A stretch of DNA of 64,000 nt from contig NC_054871.1 in NCBI RefSeq assembly GCF_018320785.1, positions 16,984,339 to 17,048,338 of the forward strand. The letters are read 5' to 3'. Numbering within the stretch: the stretch's first letter is position 1; each line of letters begins with the position of its first letter. A model generated the notes under the pieces. That model had not been told where the DNA came from. It made no database searches and saw only the letters and a list, made by a program, of their open reading frames with translations. Origin of the DNA: Cheilinus undulatus (taxonomy: Eukaryota; Chordata; Actinopteri; Labriformes; Labridae). Both the position numbers and the translations under genes were made by a program. Positions 1 to 10,158 of the stretch are shown here, one piece after another.

Positions 1-817
1 GAACTTTGGTTCAAACAAGGATGCATTTAAACTTATGCATAGCTGGTGCAACTCGTAGCAGAATTTCAAACCTTGACATGACAAATGTAGAGGTCAAATA
101 GTGACATAAACCTGTATTGATACCACAGCAACAAAGATTGAAGTCCCAGGCACTCATTATTGAGTAAGGCATATTTTCTAACAACTAAAAATTGCAGACA
201 GACTCCAAAAAAAATCATTCTTATCATAGTCAACATGTTTGCAATTCAGAGAGAGTGCATAAGTTGGACCATAGTTTCTAATGGGCTCATTTTCTTCCTA
301 AGCACCTGTCTTATGAAATAGATGAAGCTTTTTTAAGATATGGTACTTTCTAATACTATCAATCTTAATAATAAAAGATATTTACCATTTTAAAACACAT
401 AACAAAGAAAGTTATAGAGTATTGACAGTTTAATGATCTTACTCCAGATAATTTTGCAAGCTTACTGCCCAAAACCACAGAAGTATTGTTTTGAAAATGT
501 AGTGCTAGCTGAGGTGATCAAGGCTGTTTTCTTTTACTCCTGCATGACCTTATTAGTGTGTTGATCTGTGCTTTGCGTAAAGATTTTTGCTTCCCTCTAC
601 TCCTCTATTAACATAGTTTGTCTTAACAAGCCTGCTTCTGCTTGGAAGATGTCTTCTATAATTTTTTTTCCTTGTTTTTTTCACTCACTCCCTTTTCCTC
701 CTTGTTCCTCCTCCCACCTCCCACCACATTGCCTCACCCTCACCCCCTGACCCCCTTTCACCTTCTCAACCACTTCACCACCACCTGCCTCAACCCCTTT
801 TTGCTCTTTGCGTCAAG
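1..817 (+). other. csnk1g2: csnk1g2 intron (5' part outside window)
   Basis: AT-rich non-coding sequence ending in a strong polypyrimidine tract before the exon at 818. I see no gene or recognisable transposon in it. Confidence 0.6.
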
Positions 818-919
818 TCACCTGAGCCCAAAGGAAGTGAGTCTCAGCCTACTCCAGTGACCAATAAGGAGACTCTGGGGTCGCACCTCACAGCTGAGCG
901 GCTGGGGGGCTCTGTTCAG
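818..919 (+). CDS. csnk1g2: csnk1g2 exon encoding the [13 protein letters not shown] segment
   Basis: A long pyrimidine tract (about 660-810) leads to the acceptor; the donor GT is at 920-921. The exon is 34 codons, phase 0 at both ends, so it could be skipped without shifting frame; this linker is known to be alternatively spliced in CK1-gamma genes. The acceptor could instead be the AG at 825-826, which would shorten the exon by three codons. Confidence 0.75.
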
Positions 920-3900
920 GTACTGCTGCTAATGCTACTGCTACTGCTGCTGCTTTCATGGCTAATGCTTGAAGCCATATAGTTTTTTTTCTGTGCGTGT
1001 CTGACACCTCCCCTCTCACTTTGACTCCACTCTGCCTGCTTGTAAAGTCGTCTGTCCCGACCCTGACTCTGTGAGCGTGTGTCTGCATCAGACCATTTGA
1101 ATCCCCATGTGTGTCCGAGCTTTGCCTGTTTCTGTCTGCTCTTACTGCTTCATTCGCCTCATCTGCTGTCAGCTGCCCACAGGGAGGGCCATGAAAGATT
1201 TCACTCAAAGTCTCATACAAACCTCATGAAATAAAAAGGTTAATTTACTACAAACCCCAAATCAGTGATGAAAAACTACAAATTAAAATCTTTTTCCCAT
1301 AAATTCATCATGATAAGGCCATATGTTAATCATTACAAATGAAAGGGCCTCCATTATTACTGTGGCACAAATGTGACACCTAGTGTTGGCTAATTGAACT
1401 GCAGCTTTAAAGATGGGTTCACATTTTTCATGTCTCTCCAAACATACTTTTTCATGCCAGTTTCTCCATCAAATCCACTTTTTTGTTTTTTTACTTTTGA
1501 CCTACCAATAGATGAGATGGAGGATACATCTTTATATGTGCTAAAAATGGACTCTAAAGTTATCCAAGGCTCATTCAATGCTTCAGTAGTGTAACTTTGT
1601 TCAATCAAATTCAGTCTTTTGAAGTCTTCCTGCAGTGGGACCCCCTGTTGTTTCTACAAATACTGCTGCTGACCTGACTTGCTGTGAAGGGACAGAAGCA
1701 GTGTGGGAATTTAGCTCCAAAAATAGTCACTTTGGGAGATTCTTATTTGATGTGTCAAAACCAAACTACTAAAAGTAGATTTAAGCATCAGTTAAACCTC
1801 AAATCATACCGTGTATTTGCACAGATTGAGGATTTAGTCCCTCATCTCTGATTCTGGATTCTCCGCTAAAGGACAGAATAACAGCAGTAAACCAAAGCTG
1901 CTGCAGTGATCGTAGAGTCACCCAGCTACCTCAAACAGACATGAAAAATGTGATCATTTCCTTTAAGGGGGATTCCAGGTGACCTGTTGAACTGTCCCCC
2001 ATAACTGAGAGGGCAGAAATGTTCAGTGTGACATATTTAAATGTGAATGTTCATCGCCACCCTGCAGTAGACTGCTCCAAGTGTTTCTGTGTCTGTGTGT
2101 GAGCAGTCTGGTGTTCTTCTGTGCCCTCACAGGTGATGAGCTCAACAAATGGCGAGCTAAACACTGATGATCCCACAGCCGGACACTCCAACGCTCCCAT
2201 TACCGCTCCCACCGAGGTTGAAGTGGCTGACGAAACCAAGTATGAAACAACTGTACACGTGTAAAAAAAAAACAGTAATAGAAGTTATAGGGTTGGGGTT
2301 AAACGTCAGCTTGAAAGCCCTCATTTAGTTTCAAAAAGGTAGCCAAACAAATCCTTCCTGCTTTTCTTCCTTGATTCAGCTTGTATTAATGCGTGATATA
2401 AAGGAGGTGTTTGGAAGCTGGTGCGTAAAACATGAAACTTAAGTTTGACAGGAGAAAAATCCGCACACTGCTCTTCCATTGCATCACCGTTTAATATAAA
2501 ATAAAGTTTCATTCTTTCTGGATCTTTGTCAGTTGTGCTCCCAAACAATTCTCCCAACCTTGATTTCAAGTAGACAATGCTCCACCCTCTGTGTGATTGT
2601 ATAGAGAGACTTTCCTCTCAATCATCCATAACGACACGCAGAATCACTCAATCCAAAATCCATTAACAAAGTTAAAAAAAAAAAAGGACAAAGAAAGAGA
2701 ATATATATTTATTACATAATTAAGTAAATGGGAGAGTAACACATCTACCGATGCTATTTACAGGATTATATACAGCACTATGATATATAATGAATTAAAA
2801 CATCAGCCCTGTTGCTGTCATAAATAGTAATCATATCTATAGTGTATGAAATTTGTGTGTGTTAGTATCCACAGGTCTGTGTAAGATTAGGAATCATCAG
2901 ATTACAACATGTTGGAGAATGTAAGAATTTAAATCTTCAGGGATAAAGTTTGGGGAGCCAGTATGCCCCCATCTTTTAAGAACTAGTTCAGTGTAGTCAC
3001 TTCTCCAAGTAGGGTTACCTTTCTAAAGCTTTTCAAGCTGAACGATGAGATGATATGTTTTTATTCATTTAAATGAACTGCTGCTGAGTAAACTCTATGA
3101 ATTCAATTAAGCCGTGAGGCTGAGCGAGAGCTCAAAATTATACAGGTGAACCTAGTAACCAAGTAAAATGTCAATTTAAAAACATTTTAGAAAAAATTAC
3201 TCAGTAAACAAGGTTAATCTTATAAAGGATTGTTTGCTTTTAACAGAGACTCTGTCTCTGTCTCCTGCCCAGGGACGACAGATGTAAATTAGCTAATAGC
3301 TAACTCTGGTACAGCTAAGTAGCTGTACATTGTCTCTGTCAAAATAAACAAATAAAATAAGAAAAACAGAAAATTACAAGGGGTTTCCTTGAGTTATTTT
3401 TCATTTATTCTGACTGTAAAATAATCAGTTTAATAGAAATGTATTACATTTAAAGTAAGGTTTTTAGTAGTAATTAAATGTTTATAATCAAATGATCACA
3501 CCTATTTATGCTGATGTAGACATAATTATTTCATACTGAGTTTATTGAAAAAAAAAAAGTCTTCAGTTTTTGATCAGCATTAAACTTTGGGAAGTCAGTA
3601 CTGACAGTAGCGATGTACAGATTCTACATTTTCCCAGACAAAGTACAAATACGAGAACTTTGTGAGGAATGCTGATGAATAAAGAAAAAGACTTTAGGCC
3701 TGCTGGCCCAGCCTAAAAATCCACTTACCTATTTGTACAGCGAATATTTACAGGTGAGACAGGCTGATTTTTATAGATAAAGTATTGGTTGTAAATATTG
3801 GCTGAGTTTTTCATATCTGTCGATACCAGTAGTTCACTTTTTAGGCCCATATCTGCTGATACCAGCATCCAACTGATTATATCCTGTATCTGTACTGTAC

Positions 3901-4139
3901 TGAATGATTTTTCATGTGGCTCTCTATTCAGAGAAACAAATGTAAATAATTTAAACAGGAAACTATGTAAATCACAAACCAGCTGTTTAAACCCAAACCT
4001 CACAGGCAGTATGTCAGGCTCTGTTTTGATTTATAAATACTAAATGAATTTTTTCCTGATTGTAATGTCCTTTTTCTCTTGCAGGTGCTGTTGTTTCTTC
4101 AAGAGGAGAAAGCGGAAAGCTCTGCAGAGACACAAGTGA
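818..4139 (+). CDS. csnk1g2: Casein kinase 1 gamma, C-terminal part (last three coding exons)
   Basis: Three exons, 818-919, 2133-2239 and 4085-4139, join in one frame and end at TGA 4137-4139. They encode only the tail after the kinase domain; catalytic exons lie upstream of the window. The spliced protein contains the CK1-gamma signatures [33 protein letters not shown] and a last stretch [17 protein letters not shown]. In this family the Cys cluster followed by basic residues is palmitoylated and holds the kinase at the plasma membrane, where it phosphorylates the Wnt co-receptor LRP6. Introns are phase 0 and phase 2. The family is certain. The paralogue (G2 rather than G1 or G3) is an inference from tail wording recalled from the family and from linkage to mfsd12, since both genes sit on human 19p13.3. 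Confidence 0.85.
920..2132 (+). other. csnk1g2: csnk1g2 intron with short GCT-type triplet run
   Basis: The intron starts GTACTG and its first 40 bases are an imperfect (CTG/GCT) triplet run (about 923-955). The remainder is unremarkable non-coding DNA. Confidence 0.6.
2133..2239 (+). CDS. csnk1g2: csnk1g2 penultimate coding exon
   Basis: Acceptor CACAG ends at 2132 and donor GTATGA starts at 2240. It encodes the Ser/Thr-rich linker [20 protein letters not shown] and the acidic EVEVADET run. It begins in phase 0 and leaves two bases of a Lys codon that is completed by the last exon. Confidence 0.92.
2240..4084 (+). other. csnk1g2: csnk1g2 last intron
   Basis: A 1.8-kb AT-rich intron. The segment at about 3725-3900 has repeated wording of the 'ATATCTGTCGATACCAG / ATATCTGCTGATACCAG' type. 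Similar wording occurs at about 26750-27130, 28240-28320 and 50250, which suggests a degenerate dispersed repeat. Nothing else is recognised. Confidence 0.45.
4085..4139 (+). CDS. csnk1g2: csnk1g2 last coding exon, palmitoylation tail
   Basis: Acceptor TTGCAG ends at 4084 and the stop is TGA 4137-4139. It encodes [18 protein letters not shown]. Three Cys followed by aromatic and basic residues form the membrane-anchor signal typical of CK1-gamma. Confidence 0.93.
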
Positions 4140-5110
4140 AGAAGAGAACGGAGAGAACTTGAAACATTGTGGTCACTGTCAAGTTTTAAATGGAAGCAAC
4201 TACACAGACCCCACCCCGACCCCACCCTGTTCCTTATCTCTCTCCAGCCCTCCCCCCTCACCTCTTTATCCCTCTCACCTCATTTCCCCCGTCACTCTGT
4301 ACCCCCTCCTCCCTTTGCGCTCTCTCTTTCTCGTTCTCAGAGCTCCCCGGCTTCTGGCGAGCTAAAGGAATGTTGCAGTCCTACTGACTCCACAACAGAC
4401 TCTTGATTCCTTTATCGACGACATATAAACGTACCTGCATTACAACGGGGGGCTTGAGACAAAGTAAAAAAAAGCTGTAACAATGAAACTCGAATCCGTG
4501 GCGTGAATATGAAAAAAAGATGCTGTTTGAAACAGTTGTGTATTGATTTAGATTTCATAAAGATTGCATATTGTTTAACAGTCAGCTGTTGATCAGGGGG
4601 AACCACAAGTGGTTCGAGTGAAAGAAAAAATCCTCATTAGGAAATTGTTTTATTTTTCTTTCTTTCTTCCTATGGTGTGTGTTTTGGGATCAAGGTGAAG
4701 ACGATAAAGGTGAACTATGCTGATGTTAAATCCGAGAGACACAGGAAGCATTTCATCTATAAAACCCAATTTGGAGGATTTTTATGTTTTATTTTTCTTC
4801 TTTTTTTGTAATTGAATCCTCAGTTTTCAAAGTTGAATCCCTTCATTGAAAACTTATTTTTATGTTGTAGTGTTCTGGAGTTCGATTCTTTTCCTCACTC
4901 TGGCTTTCTTTTTGTCTGTCGACGTGGACTTTGTAGCACAGTCACTGGCCTCAGGTACTGTGGACGATTGAGAGAAACAGATATCAAATTCTCTTATTGT
5001 TATTGCACTTTTGGAAACAAAAAAAGAGAGAAAATGATTACAGTGGAAGAAAAAAAACTTTAGGTTTGAAATTAACAATTAAGAAAACAACTTAATAAAG
5101 ACTGATCTAG
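4140..5110 (+). other. csnk1g2: csnk1g2 3' UTR and probable polyadenylation site
   Basis: Sequence after the stop has no credible coding frame. A pyrimidine-rich, C-rich block lies at about 4200-4340. An AATAAA hexamer at 5094-5099 is the first plausible poly(A) signal and would give a 3' UTR of roughly 1 kb. The exact cleavage site cannot be read from sequence alone. Confidence 0.5.
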
Positions 5111-5652
5111 GAAGAGTCCTTCACAACGCTTATATCTGAGTTATGGCCGAAAATGTTGTCGATTTACATGAAAAAAGATATGTCTTTCGATTTTTATTTC
5201 TTACATCAAAAATAATTTACCAGGAAATCATAGTTTGTGCCTTTCTAAGTAAAATGTTTAAAGCTCAAGTGAGTGTCCCGCAATGACATTTTATCTAATC
5301 TCTCCCAAATGCTTACTGGATTACTGTGTATGTCTGAGCGTGTGTCTGGAACTGTGAATGGCTGTGTTTACTCACTTCTAAGCAGTTTGCATCTGTTCCC
5401 TTCATCCTGCACCGGGACGATCCACACATCAGGAGTTTGTGTGTTTTGTCAGCTACCGAGAAAAATCTTCATGATTCAAGCTTAAAGAGATCTAATGGAC
5501 AACAACCCAAATCACTACGAACCTTTGTTTGTTTGTTTGTTTTTTTTTTTGTTCTTTAGGAGGTCACAGAGAGATGTGCAGCTCAGTGAGGAGTATTTGT
5601 TCATGAGGGACGTCCTGTCTCTGGATTATTTGGATGCAGCCTTCATGAATTT

Positions 5653-5770
5653 AAAGCTCCTGTGAGAAGTTTCCTGTCAGTTATGAAACCATGTTGATTT
5701 AATGTCACCACCTTTATATGATCTACAAAACCAAACAAGACCATCAGCGACAAGATCGGCTGTTTCTATT
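5653..5770. repeat. Dispersed repeat, copy similar to 56087-56200
   Basis: The stretch starting AAAGCTCCTGTGAGAAGTTT and continuing through GTTATGAAACC resembles AAAGCTCCTTTGAGGATTTT...GTCATGAAACAG at 56087 in the ocln intron. This indicates two old copies of one interspersed repeat. The family is not identified. Confidence 0.4.
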
Positions 5771-5845
5771 TTTTGATTATTATGCCTGAAAGTTTTGCTG
5801 GGGGTTAGGGAGGTGTCAAACAAAAGTATCCTGCTGAAACGGCCC

Positions 5846-6490
5846 TTAACCTCCTGAGACACTGCATGTGCATATGAGGACATTACATTTTGACAGTTCC
5901 TTCAACATGGAAATGATAAATTCTGCTATTTTATTTTTTTAAGTTATTGTCTGGAATTTCTGTAGAAGTTAAGTAATTTTAAAGGGGGGCTATTTGATTG
6001 GAAATTTAGATGGGAATTTTCATGAAATCTTAGGGAATTTGTTTGGAAATCTTCCATGGATTTAGAGGGAATTTATTTGTGAATTTTATTGGGAATTTGG
6101 GGGAATTTGATTTTTTTTAAGGAATTTATTTATTCAAATCTTTAGGCTTATCAGAAAATTTCACTGAAATGTTTGGGGAATGTTTAGGGGTTTTTTTTGT
6201 GTGTTTAAAAATCCCTAATAATTTAAAGGTAATTTTCCAGGACCTCTAGAAATTTAAGTGAAAAACAGAGTCTTTCTCAAATAACTTTCTAAAGGAAAAG
6301 AGCTAATTTTGTTTGGTAATATGCAGTAAAATATGTCTGTTGTCCTCATATGCAGACACATTTTTTTAGTGAAAACCTTCCTGCTCAAAGACAGGGCAAA
6401 GATTTGTACTTATCAGGTCCACCTTATCACAAATAAGTGGGAGAAACTATCAGTGCATTCCAAACAAAAGCCCAGGTCTCAGGAGGTTAA
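5846..6490. mobile_element. TTAA-flanked inverted-repeat element (piggyBac-like MITE)
   Basis: TTAA (5846-5849) followed by CCTCCTGAGAC is mirrored at the other end by GTCTCAGGAGG followed by TTAA (6476-6490), giving an 11-bp perfect terminal inverted repeat. A second, subterminal inverted pair, TGCATATGAGGACA near 5868 and TGTCCTCATATGCA near 6340, supports a single element of about 640 bp. TTAA target duplication is the hallmark of piggyBac-type insertion. No transposase frame is present, so it is non-autonomous. The interior is rich in GGGAATTT-like repeats (about 5980-6130). Confidence 0.7.
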
Positions 6491-6556
6491 AAAATAAATC
6501 TCAATATAAGAATACCTCAATGCACATGTATTTGAAAGGACAGGTTTGTTTGAGGT

Positions 6557-7098
6557 AGAGGTGTAAAGAGTACAAGACCAGTATAGTCAAGTATAAGTAC
6601 AGTTACTTTGGTTAAAACTAACGTAAGTAAAATGACTGGCCTATAAATACACTCAAGTTAAAAACAAAACCTATTCAATACAAAGTTTGCTTTAAGTACT
6701 GAGTACTGTGAAAATGTACAATATGATCTTTATTGACAAAAACAACATGAGGATATGTGTCTCCAACCAGGCCGTTCAGGTTCAGGCACGCCTTTATAGT
6801 AAAGAGAAATGGAACAGCTGTTTTGGGGTGTGATGTGAAATCGTTCTCTGCCATGTGTCACTGATTTTCATGTAGTTTTGTTCACAGATAACCTCCTCAT
6901 TTGGACTTTTAGGTTGTTTTTTTTTTTCTCAGAAATGGCTGCTTTTTAAAATGTAATGAAGTTTTAAAGTTCCTCACAAATATGCCGAAGCAACTGTAAA
7001 AACGCTGATTTCAAAATGTACTCCAAGAAGTACAAGAACACAAAAAACTACCCAAGTACAATAATTTCAATGAATGTAATCTGTTACTTTCCACCTCA
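6557..7098. mobile_element. hAT-like non-autonomous element, degenerate
   Basis: The left end GAGGTGTAAAGAGTAC is partly mirrored at the right by GTTACTTTCCACCTC (reverse complement GAGGTGGAAAGTAAC). Both ends carry the 'AAGTA...AAGTACA' wording common to fish hAT derivatives. I did not find a convincing 8-bp target duplication, so the limits are approximate. Confidence 0.45.
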
Positions 7099-7099
7099 A

Positions 7100-9480
7100 G
7101 TAGGAGGGCAGTTCATCTGTGAGAAGCTTACAGTGAAAATCATGCCGTGTTTAAATTGTCACTGTTTCAGTGTTAGACCTTCATCTGGTCTAGGTTGTTA
7201 AAACAATCAGGATGTGTTTAATAGGAAGTGGCTACAAGCTCCCTTGCAAACAAAAATCATAATGACGTCAGCTCTGAATCTGTTAATTTACAAGCGTCAA
7301 GAGTACAACCAATCTGATATCTTCAACCAACAATGTGTAACTTTTTCATGTTAGAACAGTTGTTTTAAATTTGATCTAACAGTACAGTAACTCATAACAG
7401 GGAATGGAGTCTACCCTGTTTCCACAGAGTGCCCTGGTTGCCTGCTTTCAGCACTGTGTAACTTTGGCAGCAGGTCTCAGTCCTCTTGCAACAAGTATGC
7501 ATGGCTCAACATCACTAGTTCATGTTCATACACCTGCCTTCAGGTAAAAGAAGCCAGTTAGCCCCTCATAGTGTGATACAAAGGCTGAGGCTAAGAGACT
7601 AAAGAGGACAGTGGATGATGAACATAAGCAGAGAAAAAGAGAATAACTGAGCAGGCTAGAGGGAATACTTGACAGGCTTCAACGTAATGGCGTCAGCATC
7701 ATGAAACCGTAAGATACAAGACACCATGCTGGTTATGGTGCTGTTCGAGTGGTGAGTAATGCACATGTCACAATGTCTGCCGCTTCCACCACCCTTTAAC
7801 CAACAAAAGCAAATTATTTCTTAGGCAGGAGACACATTTGCTGTTTCACATTGTGTTCACATGTATAAGCTGTGGCTAGACGAGCTTGCCCATGCACGAT
7901 GGGTTTACTTGAGGATGCTTCCAGAGGGCACACCAGAGAATGACAACTATCTGATGTTTGGGATGAGGAGGTACTTAAATAGTTTATATAGACCTATTTT
8001 TCTGAGGTTTGTAAATGAAACTTAAAAACTAATGTTTACTTTGGATTGCAGTGTATCTTTTATTTTTTTGTAGGAGTGAAGGGGGGGGGGTCAGCTTTTC
8101 TTGGAAGCAAGTTGGGGCACCAAGGAAAAAGAGGCGCTGGTTTAGAGGTGGATTATTGAGGACTTGGTTTGACAGTTCATCTCTGCCTCATGTCTGCATC
8201 AAACTAATTCTTCAGGACGTACACAGCTGACACATCAAACTGATGCTGGGGAGGCATGGCAGCCATGTAAACTCCTCATAAGAAGTTTGGAAATGCTGCT
8301 TCGGTTATTTCTGCTCTTTATTAACACCAATTGGTGTTGTACTATATATCATTGGAAAGCCTTATTCGTTGCCTTTAAAATGAAGCATTACTTGTCATTT
8401 GTGGAATGAAATGTGCTAAAATCCCCTGCAATGTCCTCCTGAGAGCTAAGAGTTCTTCAGAGATCAGGGATTTATCATTTTGCTTGATAAGTTGACTTTT
8501 TTAACAGTTGTAACTATTACTTGATTACCTTTGTGGCATTGTTAACTTGAGTGATTACTTCTCACAGGACTGCAGAGTAACAAACTCTCTTTGAATCACT
8601 TAAACTGCAGCTTCAACTTCCTTTCTATGATGGTTTATTTGTTAAAAAAAAGTGTATATACCCCCTACTTCTCTCTCCAGGAATAGCCATGATGGTTCAA
8701 AGTAATTCTAGGGGATTCACATGAAACAGAAAAAGGGAAGTGTGAAACCAAAGCAGCAATGAGGCCAAATAAGTACTCACTTTTATGGGATAAATAAGAA
8801 AAAGGCATCTAAAGCAACAGAATGCTTCTCCTCTCATTCATGTCCCCTTATTTTAAGCAGAAGAAAGGATCAGTCTGTGTGAGGTTACCCTAATCACATC
8901 TTTATCTTCATTTGATTTGTTTATTTAGACTTTGGAACCCCCACCACTCCTAATAGAGGTCTGTTAGAGTCAACAGGTTTCCCTTTAAAGATTCATTATG
9001 ATTCACTTTAGATTAAAGGTTACTCAAAGACTGAATGACTGCCACATGACTGCCACAACATACATGCATGTGTCAGGGAAGAAAAGAGAAGTTTGACGTT
9101 GTTTGTCTCCCCCTTTGAGTCCAAAAAGGGGAAATATAGCAAATTTGTTTTCAGATGTGTTGAACATAAAAGTGTCCCCAGGGTGCATTGGGTGCAGATT
9201 CTCAGCGTACACGTCAGCTCAAGACGCAGCTGCAGCAGGAAAGATGGCTTAAAAATATAAGGGATAATTAGAATTTCTTTTTATTTAATCTGTCCTCACA
9301 ATACTCTGCAAGTAAACTGAAGCTGTGACAGAGAGATGAATAAGTGTTCATGTGCAGGATTTAGGGGAAGCACTGCAGCTTTGAATCTCTCCATGTGGAG
9401 ACCTGAAAGAGGAACTAGCAGGGTTTGATAACTACTTTGCAACTCAAGAGGTTTTAACCCCTTCATCAGAGAGAAGACAT
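7100..9480. other. Intergenic region between csnk1g2 and mfsd12
   Basis: No supported coding region. It holds an uninterrupted G run (about 8081-8090) and AT-rich sequence with weak hAT-like wording near 8500-8580. The last 450 bases before 9500 carry E-box motifs listed separately. Confidence 0.5.
9043..9354. promoter_or_regulatory. mfsd12: Two M-box type E-boxes upstream of mfsd12
   Basis: CACATGA at 9043-9049 is TCATGTG on the minus strand, and TCATGTG occurs on the plus strand at 9348-9354. TCATGTG is the core M-box bound by MITF, the melanocyte regulator of pigment-organelle genes. They lie about 460 and 155 bp upstream of the TATA box. Motifs are seen directly; binding is inferred. Confidence 0.4.
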
Positions 9481-9506
9481 CACCAGAGGCGTGTACATTT
9501 CACAGC

Positions 9507-9514
9507 TATAAAAT
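9507..9514 (+). promoter_or_regulatory. mfsd12: Candidate TATA box of mfsd12
   Basis: TATAAAAT lies 378 bp before the mfsd12 start codon, with no other comparable motif closer to a start. Transcription would begin near 9537. The downstream sequence contains several CpGs (for example ACGCGTG near 9580). Confidence 0.45.
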
Positions 9515-9815
9515 AATCTACACGGATCTCTCCAGATGTTTTCCAGCAACGCACTCTCCGGGTGCTGTGGTGCGTTTTTACGCGTGAAATTCTCGGGGGC
9601 AGTTGATTCCTGAATAAAGCTTTTCTTGGAGCATTAAATTTTGTGCTGAAAGCTAAACCAGTTCAGCTGACCAGCGTAGGGAACCAGCTTGGAATAATCC
9701 AACACATTGCGTTTATTGTTACTTTTGGGGAGATTTTTGGCGTAAACCCTGGACCAAAGGTTGAACGGAGTTTTTGCTCAACGTCTTGGTAACGTTGGTG
9801 TTACTTTTTTGCATC

Positions 9816-9871
9816 ATGTATTTGTCAACATGAAAACCGTAGATCTGAGACTGTGAATGAAGGAAGGTTGA
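9816..9871 (+). promoter_or_regulatory. mfsd12: Chain of three uORFs in the mfsd12 leader
   Basis: Three short ATG-initiated frames run back to back: 9816-9833 (five codons plus stop), 9830-9856 (eight plus stop, its ATG overlapping the previous stop) and 9857-9871 (four plus stop, its ATG abutting the previous TGA). The last stop is 13 bases before the main ATG at 9885. If the leader is unspliced here, ribosomes would have to reinitiate or leak past them. Confidence 0.5.
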
Positions 9872-9884
9872 TCACAAATCAATC

Positions 9885-10158
9885 ATGGAGCCGTATGTGC
9901 GCACTGAGCGTTCCTTGTCCATCTGGAGGAGGCTGTGTTACGCAGTGGGACACTTTCAGAACGACCTGTGCGCTTCTATGTGGTTCACCTATCTCCTGGT
10001 CTACCTCCACAACGTGCTGGGATTTCAGAGCACCTTCGCAGGTGTGCTGCTGCTGATTGGACAGATAGCTGACGGGGTCTGTACGCCTTTGGTTGGATAT
10101 GAATCTGACAGAACGTTAACGGGCATCTGTGGAAAGAGGAAATCCTGGCATCTGTTGG
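9885..10158 (+). CDS. mfsd12: mfsd12 exon 1
   Basis: Residues 1-91. It contains the first two membrane helices and [18 protein letters not shown], the loop 2-3 motif (Gly-Asp...Gly-x-x-x-Asp-Arg) typical of major facilitator transporters. Donor GTAAGT starts at 10159; one base of a Gly codon carries over. Confidence 0.95.

Noticed and set aside
888-1220. 110-codon minus-strand open frame
   Set aside because: Overlaps the csnk1g2 exon and intron on the opposite strand with no recognisable protein.
2321-2569. 82-codon minus-strand open frame in the csnk1g2 last intron
   Set aside because: No recognised domain, no splice context and no second copy seen; kept as intron.
9853-10056. Open frame overlapping mfsd12 exon 1 in another frame
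   Set aside because: It begins with GTG, not ATG, and overlaps the clearly conserved mfsd12 frame.
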